Below, piece after piece: positions 27,941-39,969 of a stretch of DNA of 64,000 nucleotides (positions are counted from its first letter, which is position 1; each line of letters opens with the position of its first letter). A program made the position numbers and the translations under genes. The notes below the pieces were generated by a model. That model searched no databases. It was not told the DNA's origin and saw only the letters and a program-made list of their open reading frames with translations. Source of the DNA: Streptococcus sanguinis. GTDB taxonomy: Bacteria; Bacillota; Bacilli; Lactobacillales; Streptococcaceae. The stretch lies in assembly GCF_001078705.1 (NCBI RefSeq), contig NZ_CDMW01000001.1, forward strand, positions 1,667,541 through 1,731,540, given 5' to 3'.

Positions 27941-28937
27941 GATCTTCTCCTTCTAGTAAAGGTATCGTGATTTCAATAGAAAGACCTTTTCTGGGGGCAG
28001 TCAAAAGCTTAAAGGTACCCGCCATATCCCGTACACGGTCTTCCATATTTTTCAAGCCGTAGCTGAGTTCATCCTGAGCCAGCGGATCAAAACCAACGCC
28101 ATTATCAGATACCTTGATTTTAAGTTCATTAGGTGCCTGATAGAGGTAAATATCCAACCGACTGGCCTGGGCATGCCGCAGTGTGTTGTTGATAATTTCC
28201 TGCATGATTCTGAAGACATGCTCCTCCATCTGTTTGGGTAGATGCCCAACCTGATGATTGAAGTGAACATCAATGTCGCTTTTATCAGTCAGCTCCTTGA
28301 TAATCACATCCATACCTTCGATCAGAGTCTTATTTTCCAACTCTGTAGGTCGTAGGTGGAGCAGGAGAATCCGCAAATCCTTCTGGGCTGTGTCCAGAAT
28401 ATCTGCAATCCCCTTGAGCTGCTTTTGCAGTTTTTGTCCATCGAGCCGTTCTACATTTCCAGCCACTCCTGAAAGAATCATATTGGCTGCAAATAATTCC
28501 TGACTGACAGTATCGTGCAAATCACGCGCAATCCGCCGCCGTTCTTTTTCGATAATTTTCTCTTCTGTCTGCAGGGTTTGGTTTTCAGACTTCTGGAGAT
28601 TCTCTGTTAAACGGTGCAGCCTTCTCTCGAGCTGATGCAGAGAACGATCCAACTCGGGTTGGTCTGTCGGCTCCAGCCTCCGTCCATCTAGCAAATGCCG
28701 AAGATTTTTTTGCACATTGGCTACCGACAGATATTGTATCAAGCGAGCCGCAATCACAATCAGAATAGTCAGTGATAAACCGATAATCACAACAAAGAAT
28801 ACAAAAGACTGCAACAGCTCCAAATCATTAAAGAGCTCCTGCCAAGTGAAATCAAAAATATTAAAAATATAATGAAAGATGATAAATAAGACAAAGAAAG
28901 TATAGAGGAGAATGAGAAAATAATTTGATTTCTTCAC
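27918..28937 (-). CDS. liaS: Sensor histidine kinase LiaS
   Basis: A 339-residue membrane histidine kinase with two N-terminal membrane helices (about 5-26 and 43-68) and only a short extracytoplasmic loop, typical of intramembrane-sensing kinases. The HisKA_3 phosphoacceptor is in ERRRIARDLHDTVSQELFAAN (His near 138). The ATPase domain has NNTLRHAQA and VSDNGVGFD (near 280-288). It is encoded between liaF and liaR with four-base overlap to liaF. LiaF normally inhibits it. Confidence 0.94.
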   Translation of the reverse strand: MKKSNYFLILLYTFFVLFIIFHYIFNIFDFTWQELFNDLELLQSFVFFVVIIGLSLTILIVIAARLIQYLSVANVQKNLRHLLDGRRLEPTDQPELDRSLHQLERRLHRLTENLQKSENQTLQTEEKIIEKERRRIARDLHDTVSQELFAANMILSGVAGNVERLDGQKLQKQLKGIADILDTAQKDLRILLLHLRPTELENKTLIEGMDVIIKELTDKSDIDVHFNHQVGHLPKQMEEHVFRIMQEIINNTLRHAQASRLDIYLYQAPNELKIKVSDNGVGFDPLAQDELSYGLKNMEDRVRDMAGTFKLLTAPRKGLSIEITIPLLEGEDHEDIVSG

Positions 28938-29629
28938 TTTCTGACAACCTCCACATTTCCTAAGAAGCTGACGAGGACAATCTTCACTGTCTTATTGGCT
29001 CGTTTATAGTCTGGTGTCGTCAGCGAAATGGTTTCGTTGCGCATCTTGCGAGATGGATGATGCAGAAAGTTCAGCTCCCCGTAGAGAGTGTTGATTTGCA
29101 GCTGAATTTCTACATCCAGCGGCACAATAATCTTGGTATCGCCAAAACCTTTTCGAATGACAATGACATTATCATGGTTGACCAAAATCACGTCTTCCAA
29201 ATGAATGGTGTCTTTCCCAACGATACGCAAAAGATTGATGTCATGAAATTGACAGCTGTCCTTAGAAAAATGCTGCAGGTCCCCCAACCAGCGATTTTTT
29301 TCACTCTGAATTTCCACATCTTCTTCATAAACGAGATGGGTTTCTTGATTTTCCTTATAGATATAAGGATAGGCAACAATCATCCCATAAACCAGCGCGA
29401 ATAAAAGGGCAGCAATGACGTAGGGATTGAGCATGATAATGAAAAACAGCATAATCATAGAAGCGACCAGCAGAAAATTCCCTTTTTGCTTGCCGAAGTA
29501 ATAATAGAGCAGCAGCAAAAAAAGGACCAAGATAATGACAACTCGTGAAAAATCAGCTGCCAACATGGTAACCAATGCCATAGATAATAAGACTGTTTCA
29601 ACAAAGACAAATAATTGAACCTTCCACAT
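28934..29629 (-). CDS. liaF: LiaF, membrane inhibitor of LiaRS
   Basis: A 231-residue membrane protein. Its N-terminal half has four hydrophobic segments within residues 1-95, and its soluble C-terminal half is a LiaF/DUF2154-type beta domain (about 115-228: DINLLRIVGKDTIHLEDVILVNHDN region). In firmicutes it holds LiaS inactive until envelope stress. First gene of liaFSR; an extended -10 TGTTAAAAT and a GAAAGGA ribosome site lie upstream. Its position right after pknB matches S. mutans. Confidence 0.9.
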   Translation of the reverse strand: MWKVQLFVFVETVLLSMALVTMLAADFSRVVIILVLFLLLLYYYFGKQKGNFLLVASMIMLFFIIMLNPYVIAALLFALVYGMIVAYPYIYKENQETHLVYEEDVEIQSEKNRWLGDLQHFSKDSCQFHDINLLRIVGKDTIHLEDVILVNHDNVIVIRKGFGDTKIIVPLDVEIQLQINTLYGELNFLHHPSRKMRNETISLTTPDYKRANKTVKIVLVSFLGNVEVVRK

Positions 29630-29721
29630 AGCCGTTTCCTTTCTCTACCTTCCTATTTTAACAAAATTAAAGCAAAAAACCTCCGTCCAAGGCATGAAAT
29701 GGGGAAATTTGTCCAGCAAAA

Positions 29722-29765
29722 AAGAAAAAAACATTCCTTTCAAGCTAGAAAGCTTAAAAGGAATG
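29722..29765 (-). terminator. Terminator after pknB
   Basis: CATTCCTTT (29732-29740) and AAAGGAATG (29757-29765) arms, with inner AGCT pairing and a seven-T tail on the minus strand. Confidence 0.9.
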
Positions 29766-29773
29766 GTCTTTTA

Positions 29774-31621
29774 TCATTGATGTTCTGAAGAACTAGAACT
29801 ACTAGAATGACTTTCATCATCGGATGATGAACTGTTTTTAGAGCTGCTAGATGATGACGAGCTAGATGACGATGGTGTCGTTGCTTCTGTCACGTAAAGA
29901 GTGATTTTTTCATTTGACTTGAGGTCAATTGTCTGACCTGCCGCTGGTGACTGGGAAGTTACCAAGTCTGCCTGAGTCGAAGTGACCGAACGGTCAACAA
30001 CTCGCTCAATTCGGGAAGAAGAAATTCCCATTTGGATCAAGTAAGACCGTGCATTAGCGTAGGTGTACTGCATGCTGCCAAAGTCAGGCATGGACACACT
30101 AGTTACTTCTTTCGCCACTGTCAGCTTGATCTTATGATTAGAAGTCAAATTATAGGTCGAACCAGCTGCCGGTGACTGGCGAATGACCTGACCTGGCTCG
30201 TACTCGTCCGATTCCTCCTCAACAATCTCAATCAATTTCTCAGAAACATTATAGTTTGTTTTCAGATTTTCAACTACGGCTGATTTTGCTTGACCGACAT
30301 AATCTTCCATCACAAAGGTCTTTGGTCCCTTAGAAATAATCAGATCAATCTTGCTGCCTTCGCGGCGCTGACTGTTAGCCTGTGGATCGGTTTTAATAAC
30401 TTTGCCAGATTCGACATTGTCGCTGTATTCTTCCTTTTCCTCTCCGACAACCAGCTTCTTAGCTTCAATAGCGGAGCGAGCCTCTGCTACAGTCTGGCCT
30501 GAAACATCTGGCACGCTGGTGTTAGACGGGCTGTTATAGAGAAGGACCACAAAGGCGGCCAAAACCAATAGGACTGCAAAGAAAAGAACCTTATAACGCG
30601 TTCTCAAACGACGTTTCTTTGGAGCTTTCTTAACCGCATCAGATGTCGCTTCCTTGACTTCAGCCGCTTCCGCTTTAGGCGGGGTAGACTTAACAGGTGG
30701 AACTGCCGGCTGAGGTACAGGTGAGATTTTTGGCAAGGTCTTGGTGTCTGCTTTCGCAACATCATCAAAGACCAATTTCTTTTCATTGCGGCGCTCATAA
30801 GATAAGCTGCTGGACAAGTCAACATACATCTCTGCAACCGACTGATAACGATCCGTCAGTTTTTTGGCTGTTGCCTTAATGACCACATTTTCCAAGGCCT
30901 GAGGCACATTAGGATTTTCAGAAATGATTGATGGCAGCGGCTTTTGGAAATGCTGCAGGGCAATCGTAACGGCGCTATCCCCATCATAAGGAATGTGACC
31001 AGTCAGCATCTCATAAAAAATAATCCCCATCGCATAAATATCACTCTGAACAGTTGCTTTAGAGCCACGTGCCTGCTCAGGCGATAGATAATGAACTGAG
31101 CCTAGCATTGAGTTAGTCTGAGTCAGACTTGTCTCCGCAAAGGCCACCGCAATTCCAAAGTCTGTTACCTTGGCATTGCCATCTGGGGTTAAGAGGACAT
31201 TTTGTGGTTTCAGGTCACGATGGACAATACCGCGTGTATGCGCTAAGCGCATTGCCAGCAAGATTTGTCCCATGATTCTGACTGCTTCTTCATTTGAAAT
31301 CGGAGAATTCTCTTTGATATAGCGCTTGAGGTCAAGACCCGCCACGTATTCCATAGCCAGATACTGCTGGCCGTCTTCTTCTCCAATATCAGTGATCCGA
31401 ACGATGTGCGGATGGTCCAAGTCAGCCATCGCCTTAGCTTCCCGCTGGAAACGCGCGACAGCGATAGGATCTGTCTGGTAATTGGTCCTAAGAACCTTTA
31501 CCGCAACTTCCTCACCATCCAAAATCAAGTCCTTGGCCAGATAGACATCTGCCATGCCTCCGCGGCCAATCTGCTTGATGATTTTATATCGCCCGGCAAA
31601 GATTTTGCCGATTTGAATCAT
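29774..31621 (-). CDS. pknB: PASTA serine/threonine protein kinase (PknB/StkP)
   Basis: Eukaryotic-type membrane kinase that senses peptidoglycan/lipid II and phosphorylates division proteins. It has 615 residues. The kinase domain has [11 protein letters not shown] (about 19-29), the VAVKVL lysine near 42, HRDLKPQN (134-141) and DFGIAVAF. A single membrane helix spans about 343-363, followed by three extracellular PASTA repeats. The tail is about 40 residues and almost pure serine. Pneumococcal StkP has four PASTA repeats and no such tail. It overlaps phpP by four bases. Targets probably include MapZ and GpsB, encoded 10 kb away. Confidence 0.95.
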   Translation of the reverse strand: MIQIGKIFAGRYKIIKQIGRGGMADVYLAKDLILDGEEVAVKVLRTNYQTDPIAVARFQREAKAMADLDHPHIVRITDIGEEDGQQYLAMEYVAGLDLKRYIKENSPISNEEAVRIMGQILLAMRLAHTRGIVHRDLKPQNVLLTPDGNAKVTDFGIAVAFAETSLTQTNSMLGSVHYLSPEQARGSKATVQSDIYAMGIIFYEMLTGHIPYDGDSAVTIALQHFQKPLPSIISENPNVPQALENVVIKATAKKLTDRYQSVAEMYVDLSSSLSYERRNEKKLVFDDVAKADTKTLPKISPVPQPAVPPVKSTPPKAEAAEVKEATSDAVKKAPKKRRLRTRYKVLFFAVLLVLAAFVVLLYNSPSNTSVPDVSGQTVAEARSAIEAKKLVVGEEKEEYSDNVESGKVIKTDPQANSQRREGSKIDLIISKGPKTFVMEDYVGQAKSAVVENLKTNYNVSEKLIEIVEEESDEYEPGQVIRQSPAAGSTYNLTSNHKIKLTVAKEVTSVSMPDFGSMQYTYANARSYLIQMGISSSRIERVVDRSVTSTQADLVTSQSPAAGQTIDLKSNEKITLYVTEATTPSSSSSSSSSSSKNSSSSDDESHSSSSSSSEHQ

Positions 31622-32358
31622 GCCTTATCCTCCTTGTCAAAGCGAACCAGAGCAACTGTGATGTTATCCAGTCCTCCAGCATTGTTGGCAAAGCGAATTA
31701 AGGTTTGTGTTTTTTCAGACAGGCTGATGTCGCTAGTGACAATGTCACAAATTTCACTGTCTGAAATCATATTGGTCAGACCGTCACTGTTGAGCAGAAG
31801 GTAGTCACCATCTTCCAAGGTAATCATGCCATAGTCAGGCTGTACTTCGTCTTTTTGACCAATAGACTGGGTAATGATATTCTTCTGCGGATGACGCTCT
31901 GCTTCTTCTGGAGTAATCTGTCCAGCTTTCAATAAAGCATTAACAAGCGAGTGATCATTGGTCAGCTGGCGGTATTCATCACCGCGAATCAAGCCAATGC
32001 GAGAATCGCCGATATGGGCATAGATGGCTTGATTATCAATGATAGCCAAGGCTTCCAAAGTCGTGCCCATGCCCTTGTATTCTTCATCTTGACCAAATTG
32101 ATGAATGCGCTGATTTTCCTCTTCCAAGTGCTCCGCAAACCATTCACGTACTTGATTCACCGAATCAATCTGTGTATCAACCCAGGCAGCTCCTAAGTCT
32201 GTCACAGCCATTTCACTGGCAATATTTCCAGCTCTGTGGCCGCCCATACCATCTGCCAAGATGATCAGGGTCTTGCCAGCCCGATTTACAAAAAGATTGG
32301 CATAATCTTGGTTATTTGTACGCTTTTGACCAACATCTGTTAATAATGAAATTTCCAT
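31618..32358 (-). CDS. phpP: PP2C-type protein phosphatase PhpP
   Basis: A 246-residue Mn2+-dependent Ser/Thr phosphatase that reverses PknB phosphorylation. PPM motifs are intact: [12 protein letters not shown] at the N-terminus (7-18), [15 protein letters not shown] (about 34-48), [10 protein letters not shown] (near 118-127) and [13 protein letters not shown] at the end. It is translationally coupled to pknB and follows rsmB by 18 bases in the minus-strand operon. Confidence 0.95.
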   Translation of the reverse strand: MEISLLTDVGQKRTNNQDYANLFVNRAGKTLIILADGMGGHRAGNIASEMAVTDLGAAWVDTQIDSVNQVREWFAEHLEEENQRIHQFGQDEEYKGMGTTLEALAIIDNQAIYAHIGDSRIGLIRGDEYRQLTNDHSLVNALLKAGQITPEEAERHPQKNIITQSIGQKDEVQPDYGMITLEDGDYLLLNSDGLTNMISDSEICDIVTSDISLSEKTQTLIRFANNAGGLDNITVALVRFDKEDKA

Positions 32359-32376
32359 ACTGTCAGTTTCCTCCTC

Positions 32377-33693
32377 TTATTCCGATATCTTCCTAAATTG
32401 ACTGATAAAAAATCCGTCGCTTTCATATAATTCCGGCGTAATCAAGATACAGCCGTCTTTGACGATATCTTTTCTTTCATGGTCTAATAAGACTTGCTCA
32501 AAATTCGGATGACTGGCCAAGAATTTCTCGACAACCTCAAAATTCTCCTTGGCCATGATTGTGCAAGTACTATAAGCTATTATACCACCTTTACGTAGAC
32601 TTTGACAAACGCTGTCTAGTATATCCAGCTGAATTTTTTGTAAATTCTCAAAATCTGCATTTTCTTTATTATATTTTATATCTGGTTTGCGACGAATTAA
32701 GCCAATACCTGAGCAAGGAGCGTCCACTAAGATTTTATCGAAAGTATTTGGGCCAAAAGTCTCAAATACCTTGGTCGCGTCCAGCTTTTTAGTGGTGATT
32801 TTATCAGCCAAGCCCAGTCTTTTTGCATTTTCTTCTACGAGCTCTAACTTATGATCGTAGAGGTCCAAGGCTGTAATGTGGCCACTCGTCAGATAAGAAG
32901 CCATGTGGACAGTCTTGCCGCCCGGTGCACTGCAGGCATCCAAAATCTCCTCCCCCCCTTCGATGGCTAGAGTCGGAGCCACCAGCTGGCTAGACTCATC
33001 CTGAATCGTAATCGCTCCGCTTTCAAAGAGCTGATGCCCAGCAAAATGCCCCTGTTTCTTAACCAAGGCTGACGGAGACAAGAGCGAGTCCTCAACCCCT
33101 AAAAGCTGACGAAGCTCTGCCTTGCGCAACATATCCGTCACGCGAATGCTGGCCTTGCTGCGAACAAAGAGACTGGCAAAGATAGCTAGAGCTCTTTCTT
33201 CGCCATACTCTTCTATCAATGCTTTGACCAGCCAGACCGGCAGAGAATACTGGATCGAATAGCGCTTGTTTTTGCGCTTGATTGTTTCAAAATCAGCTAC
33301 ACCCTCACGCTCAATCCTACGTAACAAAGCATTGACAAATTTTTCGCTGCCGCGCTTACGGATTTTCGCAATTTCAACAGTCTCATGAACAACTGCGTGC
33401 TGAGGGATTTTGTCCAGATAGAGCATCTGATACAGGCTGAGCATAAGCAGAATGTAGAGCCAGTTATCTAATTTGTCCCTATCCTCAATCAGATGGGATA
33501 AATACCATTCCAGAGTGATTTTCCGAGCAACTGTGCCGTAAACCAGCTCTGTTACCAGACCTTTATCTGCTTGGCTCAGCGGACTTTGACTCAGAGCTCG
33601 GTTTAAGGCAATATTGGAATAGGCTCCTTCTTCAAAAACTTCTTCCAAAATTTCCAAGGCCTGCCAACGGGCCGTTTTTTGCTTACTTTCCAA
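32377..33693 (-). CDS. rsmB: 16S rRNA (cytosine-5-)-methyltransferase RsmB
   Basis: Methylates C967 of 16S rRNA. It has 438 residues, with an N-terminal NusB-like helical domain (1-140). The SAM motif is [17 protein letters not shown] (about 253-269). The two catalytic cysteines are in [16 protein letters not shown] (near 317-332) and [11 protein letters not shown] (about 373-383). Its start lies 11 bases inside the end of fmt, the usual fmt-rsmB order. Confidence 0.95.
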   Translation of the reverse strand: MESKQKTARWQALEILEEVFEEGAYSNIALNRALSQSPLSQADKGLVTELVYGTVARKITLEWYLSHLIEDRDKLDNWLYILLMLSLYQMLYLDKIPQHAVVHETVEIAKIRKRGSEKFVNALLRRIEREGVADFETIKRKNKRYSIQYSLPVWLVKALIEEYGEERALAIFASLFVRSKASIRVTDMLRKAELRQLLGVEDSLLSPSALVKKQGHFAGHQLFESGAITIQDESSQLVAPTLAIEGGEEILDACSAPGGKTVHMASYLTSGHITALDLYDHKLELVEENAKRLGLADKITTKKLDATKVFETFGPNTFDKILVDAPCSGIGLIRRKPDIKYNKENADFENLQKIQLDILDSVCQSLRKGGIIAYSTCTIMAKENFEVVEKFLASHPNFEQVLLDHERKDIVKDGCILITPELYESDGFFISQFRKISE

Positions 33694-34618
33694 AAGTATC
33701 TCCTATGGACAGGCTGCGGCCTAGTCCATTCAAAAAATCAACGATAGCCATCTTGGGCTTACCAGCAGGCTGAACTGTCTTCAGCGAGAGAGCTCCCTGA
33801 CCAGCTGCGATCACCAGTTCTTTTTTACTAATAGACAATATCTGTCCCGGCTGACCGCTGCCAGCTGCCATATCTGCTTGGTAAATCTTAAAACGTTGCC
33901 CTTGCAGCAAGGTATGAGCTACCGGCCAAGGATACATGCCGCGAATTTGATTGAAAATTTGCCGGTTTGTTTTGCTCCAGTCTATCCGCTCTTCTTCTGG
34001 GCTGATATTCGGAGAAAAAGTGACCTGGCTAGGATCCTGCGGCTGAGGTGTAATCTGCCCTGCCCTATAAGCTGGTAGAACATCCAATAACAGATCTCGA
34101 CCGATAAGCGCCAATTTTTCAAAGAGAGTTCCGACATTGTCTGTCTCTTCAATCGGCGTCGCCTTGCTGGCTATCATGTCTCCGGCATCCATTTCCTTGA
34201 CCATTTCCATAATCGTAACACCCGCCTGCTCATCGCCGTTGATCAAAGCGTAGTGAATAGGCGCACCACCTCGGTATTTAGGCAGCAAAGAGGCATGAAC
34301 ATTTACCGCAAAGTCAACACTGTCCAGCAAGCGGCTAGGCAAAAACTGCCCAAAAGCAGCTGTGACAATACCATCTGCTTCTAAGTTCATCAACTCCTCT
34401 AAATCCGAGCTTTGTGCCAGCTTTTCCGGTTGATAAACCGGCAGCTTGTATTCCAAGGCCAATTCTTTTACTGGAGTCATGCGTATCTCTCTTTTACGGC
34501 CGACCGCACGGTCCGGCTGCGTCACCACGGCTAACACTTGGTATTGACCGCTATCCAGCACCCCTTTTAAGACAGTCGCTGAGAAGTCCGGCGTTCCCAT
34601 AAATATTATTTTCATCAT
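33683..34618 (-). CDS. fmt: Methionyl-tRNA formyltransferase
   Basis: Formylates initiator Met-tRNA using 10-formyl-tetrahydrofolate. It has 311 residues. Early MGTPDFS (7-13) and the catalytic segment [25 protein letters not shown] (Asn and His of the family near 108-111) are present. It also has the C-terminal OB-like domain. Two adjacent ATG codons (34618 and 34615) are possible, and the second gives [12 protein letters not shown]. An extended -10 (TGATATAAT) in the 83-base gap to priA suggests an internal promoter. Confidence 0.95.
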   Translation of the reverse strand: MMKIIFMGTPDFSATVLKGVLDSGQYQVLAVVTQPDRAVGRKREIRMTPVKELALEYKLPVYQPEKLAQSSDLEELMNLEADGIVTAAFGQFLPSRLLDSVDFAVNVHASLLPKYRGGAPIHYALINGDEQAGVTIMEMVKEMDAGDMIASKATPIEETDNVGTLFEKLALIGRDLLLDVLPAYRAGQITPQPQDPSQVTFSPNISPEEERIDWSKTNRQIFNQIRGMYPWPVAHTLLQGQRFKIYQADMAAGSGQPGQILSISKKELVIAAGQGALSLKTVQPAGKPKMAIVDFLNGLGRSLSIGDTFGK

Positions 34619-34653
34619 TTTTAACTATTGATTCCTTCTTTGTTCCTTCCCTT

Positions 34654-34659
34654 ATTATA
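34654..34659 (-). promoter_or_regulatory. Possible internal promoter before fmt
   Basis: An extended -10 TGATATAAT about 36 bases upstream of fmt; no -35 is recognised. Confidence 0.45.
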
Positions 34660-34701
34660 TCAGAAGTCGCCTGCAACTACCTTAATCTCGGCTAAAAAGC
34701 T

Positions 34702-37089
34702 TTACATAAAATTTTGTGGTTCATTATCAATTGTCAGGCGTAAATCTTTATTGTCTCGATTCTGTGTCCAGTCCAAGACTTGATTTAGTGTCGCCTGCAG
34801 CTTGTCTTCAAAGCGATATTTGAGCAAAATCTGATAATGATAGAGATTGTGGGTGCGGGCAATGGGCTTCGGAGTTGGACCTAGGATTTGCACTTTTTCT
34901 GACAGACCTCTCCGCAGAATATCCATAACCTCATAGGCTTTTCGCACTGCTGTCTCTTCGTCCTTGTGCGACAGAGTCAGGCCGACCGTAAAGTAATAAG
35001 GCGGATAGCCTAGCTGCCGGCGGATTCCCATTTCATAAGTATAAAAACCTTCATAATCCTGCTGCTTGGCAAATTCAATGGCATAATGATGAGGATTGTA
35101 GGACTGGATAAAGACCTGACCAGCCTTTTCAGCCCGACCAGCACGGCCAGCCACCTGAGTCAGCAGCTGGAAAGTTCGCTCTGAAGAGCGAAAGTCCGGT
35201 AGATTAAGAGCAGTATCCGCATTGAGTACACCAACTAGCGTCACGTTTGGAAAATCCAATCCCTTGGCAATCATCTGGGTGCCTAAGAGAATATCTGCCT
35301 GACCCTGACCAAAGCTTTCTAAAATGGCTTCATGACTGCCTTTCTTACGGGTCGTATCTACATCCATCCGCAAAATGCGAGCCTGGGGAAAGAGCTGAAC
35401 CAACTCATCATAAGCTTTCTGTGTCCCAGTACCATAATAGCGAATGCTGCGGCTGGCACAGTTAGGACAAGACTGAGGAATGTTCTTAGTAAAACCACAG
35501 TAGTGGCAGTTCATGGTCTTGGTGTCCATATGCAGGGTTAGAGAAATATCACAGTTAGGACAGCTATCAACGGTCCCACATTCTCGACACATAACAAAGC
35601 TGGAATAACCCCGCCTATTGAGCATGAGAACCGTCTGCTCTCCCTTATCCAGACGATCTTGAATTGCCTCTAGCAAGACTGGAGTGAAATTACTGGCCTC
35701 ATGCTGTCCGATATAATCCCGGAAATCCACCACTTCCACTTGGGGAATCTGCGCCAGAGGATTTGCACGCTTGCTGAGCAGCTGAAAATCATAGACACCA
35801 CGGCTTGCTCGAGCACGGCTCTCCAAGCTCGGAGTCGCCGAACCCAGCACTAAAACAGCTTGATTGTACTGAGCTCGCAGGAGAGCCACCTCTCTGGCAT
35901 GATAGCGGGGATTAGAATCCTGCTTGTAGGAGGATTCATGCTCTTCATCAATGATGATGGCTCCAATATTTGTCAGCGGAGCAAAAATAGCTGAACGCGC
36001 GCCGACAACAACCTGAGCAGCTCCTCGCTCCACCTTGCGCCATTCATCATATTTCTCACCGTCAGACAGACCTGAATGCAAAATTGCAACTTGGTCGCCA
36101 AATCTAGAAATAAAGCGATCAGTAACCTGCGGAGTCAGAGAAATCTCTGGAACCATCATGATAGCGGTCTTGCCTTGGGCCAGTGCCTCTGCGATGACCT
36201 GCAGGTAAACTTCGGTCTTCCCGCTGCCAGTAACCCCTTCTAAGAGGACTGGCTGAGAATGACTCTGACCAATTTTCTGAGTGATTGCCACAACCGCTGC
36301 GGCCTGTTCATCGTTTAAGGTCAGACTTTGCTGCTGCCGCTCCTTTTGGAAATAAGCAGCAGAACGGCTGATTTCTCTATCTTCTATGCTAATTAGATTT
36401 TCTTTGATAAAGTAATTAATAATATCGCGCGAAAAGTTTTCTCGCAAATCAGCCAAGAGACGGCTATCTTTCTGCTCTAGCAAGACTTCTTTTAATTCTT
36501 GTTTTTTCTTAGCCTTTCGGGGAAGATCATGATTTTGCAGAGTAGTATGATTGACCTGATACCATTTCTCAGTCTTAATATGCTTCTTGTCCGTCGCCTG
36601 ATACTCCAGTCGAATGCGGCCAGTCTGAGTCATTCGCATCAGTTTAGCCTGGCTTTTCTTGTCCAAATCAGAAAAGCGAAGGCTGTCTTCCTGTCCAAAG
36701 ATAGCTGAACGTTCCTCATCATTCAGCAGCTCCGTCGGATAGAGCAGTTTATCATAACTTGAGTTGAGAAGACTAGGCAGCATGGCCTTTAAAAGGGTAA
36801 TCTTATAGGAAAAGACCGACTTGCGCAGTTCGTCCGCCATCCAGAGCTGTTCCTGATTCAGCACTGGCCTGAAATCAAGGACTTCCGCAATTTCCTTCAG
36901 CTCTTCTTGGCCTCCCGTCTCATCAAAGCCGACCACAATCCCCTGAATCAGGCGATTTCCCTGCCCAAAAGGGACATGGACCCGCATGCCAGCCGTTAGC
37001 ATTCCAGCAAACTCTTCTGGAATAGCATAACTATAGGGCTTGTCCGTCTGCATCAGAGGAACATCCACAATAATCTTTGCTAACTTCAC
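34702..37089 (-). CDS. priA: Primosomal replication restart helicase PriA
   Basis: 3'-5' DNA helicase that reloads the replisome at stalled forks. It has 795 residues. The N-terminal DNA-binding domain spans about 1-100. Walker A is GVTGSGKTEVYLQ (near 282-294), the DEEH box is IIDEEHESSYKQ, and the zinc-binding eight-cysteine block runs from CRECGTVDSCPNC to PQSCPNC (about 500-540). Helicase motifs V-VI include IAKGLDFPNVTLVG and QVAGRAGRAEK. It sits between rpoZ and fmt in the minus-strand operon. Confidence 0.96.
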   Translation of the reverse strand: MKLAKIIVDVPLMQTDKPYSYAIPEEFAGMLTAGMRVHVPFGQGNRLIQGIVVGFDETGGQEELKEIAEVLDFRPVLNQEQLWMADELRKSVFSYKITLLKAMLPSLLNSSYDKLLYPTELLNDEERSAIFGQEDSLRFSDLDKKSQAKLMRMTQTGRIRLEYQATDKKHIKTEKWYQVNHTTLQNHDLPRKAKKKQELKEVLLEQKDSRLLADLRENFSRDIINYFIKENLISIEDREISRSAAYFQKERQQQSLTLNDEQAAAVVAITQKIGQSHSQPVLLEGVTGSGKTEVYLQVIAEALAQGKTAIMMVPEISLTPQVTDRFISRFGDQVAILHSGLSDGEKYDEWRKVERGAAQVVVGARSAIFAPLTNIGAIIIDEEHESSYKQDSNPRYHAREVALLRAQYNQAVLVLGSATPSLESRARASRGVYDFQLLSKRANPLAQIPQVEVVDFRDYIGQHEASNFTPVLLEAIQDRLDKGEQTVLMLNRRGYSSFVMCRECGTVDSCPNCDISLTLHMDTKTMNCHYCGFTKNIPQSCPNCASRSIRYYGTGTQKAYDELVQLFPQARILRMDVDTTRKKGSHEAILESFGQGQADILLGTQMIAKGLDFPNVTLVGVLNADTALNLPDFRSSERTFQLLTQVAGRAGRAEKAGQVFIQSYNPHHYAIEFAKQQDYEGFYTYEMGIRRQLGYPPYYFTVGLTLSHKDEETAVRKAYEVMDILRRGLSEKVQILGPTPKPIARTHNLYHYQILLKYRFEDKLQATLNQVLDWTQNRDNKDLRLTIDNEPQNFM

Positions 37090-37149
37090 ATTCTCACCCC
37101 ACTTTCCTAAACGTCATTACAGAAAAAATAAGATTGAGCATCCCCAACC

Positions 37150-37464
37150 TTAAATCTTCTCACCTTCTTCTTTTTCTTTAGCGATTTGCTCTTTAATCTT
37201 GCGTTCTTCTTCTTCCTTACGCAGGCGCTCTTCTTCTGCCCGACGGCGAACTGCTTCGCGCTTGCCATCTGGATCTGGATGGATGACCACGTTGCCGGAT
37301 TCAATTTCTTCCAAAGCACGAAGAGTGGATTTGACAGACTTGAATTCCTGCGTAGCGGGAGCTCCAGCTTCAAGCTCATGAGCGCGCTTAGCTTCTAAAA
37401 TAACCAAGGAATATTTTGACGGAACCTTGTCCAGCAAAGTGTCAATAGACGGTTTTAACATCAT
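37150..37464 (-). CDS. rpoZ: RNA polymerase omega subunit
   Basis: A 104-residue omega subunit that helps assemble beta-prime. [20 protein letters not shown] (2-21) and the alpha-helical EAKRAHEL segment match the family. The long, highly charged Glu/Arg/Lys C-terminal tail is typical of streptococcal omega. Two adjacent ATG codons leave the exact start open by one residue. It lies 25 bases after gmk, the classical gmk-rpoZ-priA order. Confidence 0.93.
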   Translation of the reverse strand: MMLKPSIDTLLDKVPSKYSLVILEAKRAHELEAGAPATQEFKSVKSTLRALEEIESGNVVIHPDPDGKREAVRRRAEEERLRKEEEERKIKEQIAKEKEEGEKI

Positions 37465-37489
37465 AATTTTCTACCTAATTTCTAACTTT

Positions 37490-38140
<651 letters not shown>

Positions 38141-38146
38141 CTATCT

Positions 38147-38175
38147 AGTGTAACAAAATTAGGCTGATATTTCAA
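38147..38175 (-). promoter_or_regulatory. Promoter of the gmk operon
   Basis: TTGAAA (38170-38175), a 17-base spacer and the extended -10 TGTTACACT (TACACT at 38147-38152). Confidence 0.75.
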
Positions 38176-38273
38176 GAGGATAGGAAGAAATGTATGTGTC
38201 TAGAGTTTTGAGAAAATAGAAAAATAAGCAAGCAAGCATACGGAAAACCAAATAGACCAGCAGAAAATTCAAG

Positions 38274-38299
38274 AAAAAAGCAATCTGTTACCAGACTGC
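38274..38299 (-). terminator. rny terminator
   Basis: GCAATCTG (38280-38287) pairs with CAGACTGC (38292-38299) apart from one mismatch, with a T6 tail on the minus strand. Confidence 0.8.
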
Positions 38300-38308
38300 A
38301 TTTCTTCT

Positions 38309-39922
38309 TTATTTTGCGTAGTCAACGGCACGCATCTCACGGATAACCGTTACCTTGATATTGCCTGGATATTCCAAGTTGTTTTCGATCTTTTCACGAA
38401 CATCGTGAGCCAAAATCGTAATCTTGTCATCCTTAATCTTGTCTGGCTGAACCATAATCCGGATTTCCCGGCCAGCTTGTAAAGCAAAGCTGTTCTTGAC
38501 ACCCTTGAAGCTATTAGCGATTTCTTCCAAATCTTGGAGACGCTTGATATAGCTTTCCAGAGATTCACTACGAGCACCTGGCCGAGCGGCACTGAGAGCG
38601 TCTGCTGCAGCTACGATAACAGCAATGACACTTTCTGCTTCCACATCCCCGTGGTGGCTGGCAATCGTATTAACAACGATTGGATGCTCCTTGTACTTAC
38701 GAGCAAGTTCTGTCCCGATTTCCACGTGGCTACCTTCAACCTCACGGTCGATAGACTTGCCAATATCATGGAGGAATCCAGCACGGCGAGCTAAATTGGC
38801 ATTTTCACCAAGCTCACCAGCGATGATACCGGAAAGTTTGGCAACCTCAATAGAGTGCCGAAGGACGTTCTGACCATAAGAAGTACGGAACTGTAAGCGA
38901 CCCATAATCTTCATCAAATCAGGATGCAGGTTAGGTGCTCCAATTTCATAAGCTGCGGCTTCTCCGTACTCACGGATGCGATTGTCAATTTCCAGACGGT
39001 TCTTCTCAACCAACTCCTCGATGCGAGCTGGGTGAATACGACCGTCTTTCAAGAGTGCTTCCATGGTCATACGAGCAATCTCCCGGCGAATCGGATCAAA
39101 ACCTGAGAGAGTGACTACTTCAGGCGTATCATCAATGATGACATCAATACCAGTCAGACTTTCAAAAGTCCGGATATTGCGACCTTCACGACCAATAATC
39201 CGACCCTTCATACTGTCATCTGGCAGATGTACCGTTGAGTTGGTTTGCTCAGCGACATAATCACCGGCAATACGCTGCATGGCTTGGACCAAGATATTCT
39301 TCGCAACCTTGTCAGACCGCTCTTTGATATCTTGCTCAGCATCCCGAATTCTAGTCGCAATCTCTTTAGAAAGCTTGTCCTCGGTCTGCGTCAAAATAAT
39401 ATCACGCGCTTCTGTCTGCGATAGCGAAGCAACTCGCTCCAGCTCTGCCGCCTTCTGCTTTTCAAGTTCCGCTACTTGTTCTTCACGCGCATCAATGTGT
39501 TTAGATTTATCTGAGAGACTTTGTTCTTTTTGCTCCAAAGCCTTTTCTTTGTTGCTTAAATTATCGTCTTTGCGGTCAAGGGTGGAAGCACGCTCTGTCA
39601 AGCGGCTTTCGATTTGTTTCAACTCTTGACGTTCAGACTTAAATTCTGCATCAACTTGTTCACGATATTTTCTGGCTTCTTCCTTTGCCTCCAAAAGTGC
39701 TTCTTTTTTAAGCGAACTTGTTTCCCGCTTGGCTTCTTTGACAATCAAATCAGCTTCGCGTTCAGCCTGTCCACGTAAATTGGTTGCTTCTTGTTCAGCA
39801 TTTAAAAGAGTAAGCTCTGCAGCTTCTTTAGATGATTTCATCTTAGCTGAGACGCTTACATATCCAATCACTAAACCAATGATGGCAGCAAAAACAGACA
39901 TAATTATAGGAAATAGGTCCAT
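38309..39922 (-). CDS. rny: Ribonuclease Y
   Basis: Membrane-anchored endoribonuclease that initiates mRNA decay. It has 537 residues. The N-terminal membrane helix (about 4-24) is followed by a long coiled coil (30-200) rich in Glu/Lys/Ala. The KH domain contains [16 protein letters not shown] (about 230-245), and the HD metal site is in [14 protein letters not shown] (near 375-388). The start is preceded by GGAG. Monocistronic, with a promoter of good quality (TTGTGA, 17 bases, TAGAAT at 39970-39998) and a terminator. Confidence 0.96.
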   Translation of the reverse strand: MDLFPIIMSVFAAIIGLVIGYVSVSAKMKSSKEAAELTLLNAEQEATNLRGQAEREADLIVKEAKRETSSLKKEALLEAKEEARKYREQVDAEFKSERQELKQIESRLTERASTLDRKDDNLSNKEKALEQKEQSLSDKSKHIDAREEQVAELEKQKAAELERVASLSQTEARDIILTQTEDKLSKEIATRIRDAEQDIKERSDKVAKNILVQAMQRIAGDYVAEQTNSTVHLPDDSMKGRIIGREGRNIRTFESLTGIDVIIDDTPEVVTLSGFDPIRREIARMTMEALLKDGRIHPARIEELVEKNRLEIDNRIREYGEAAAYEIGAPNLHPDLMKIMGRLQFRTSYGQNVLRHSIEVAKLSGIIAGELGENANLARRAGFLHDIGKSIDREVEGSHVEIGTELARKYKEHPIVVNTIASHHGDVEAESVIAVIVAAADALSAARPGARSESLESYIKRLQDLEEIANSFKGVKNSFALQAGREIRIMVQPDKIKDDKITILAHDVREKIENNLEYPGNIKVTVIREMRAVDYAK

Positions 39923-39969
39923 GTTTTTACTCCAAATCTATTTAATTGTTGAATTCAAAATTCCATACT

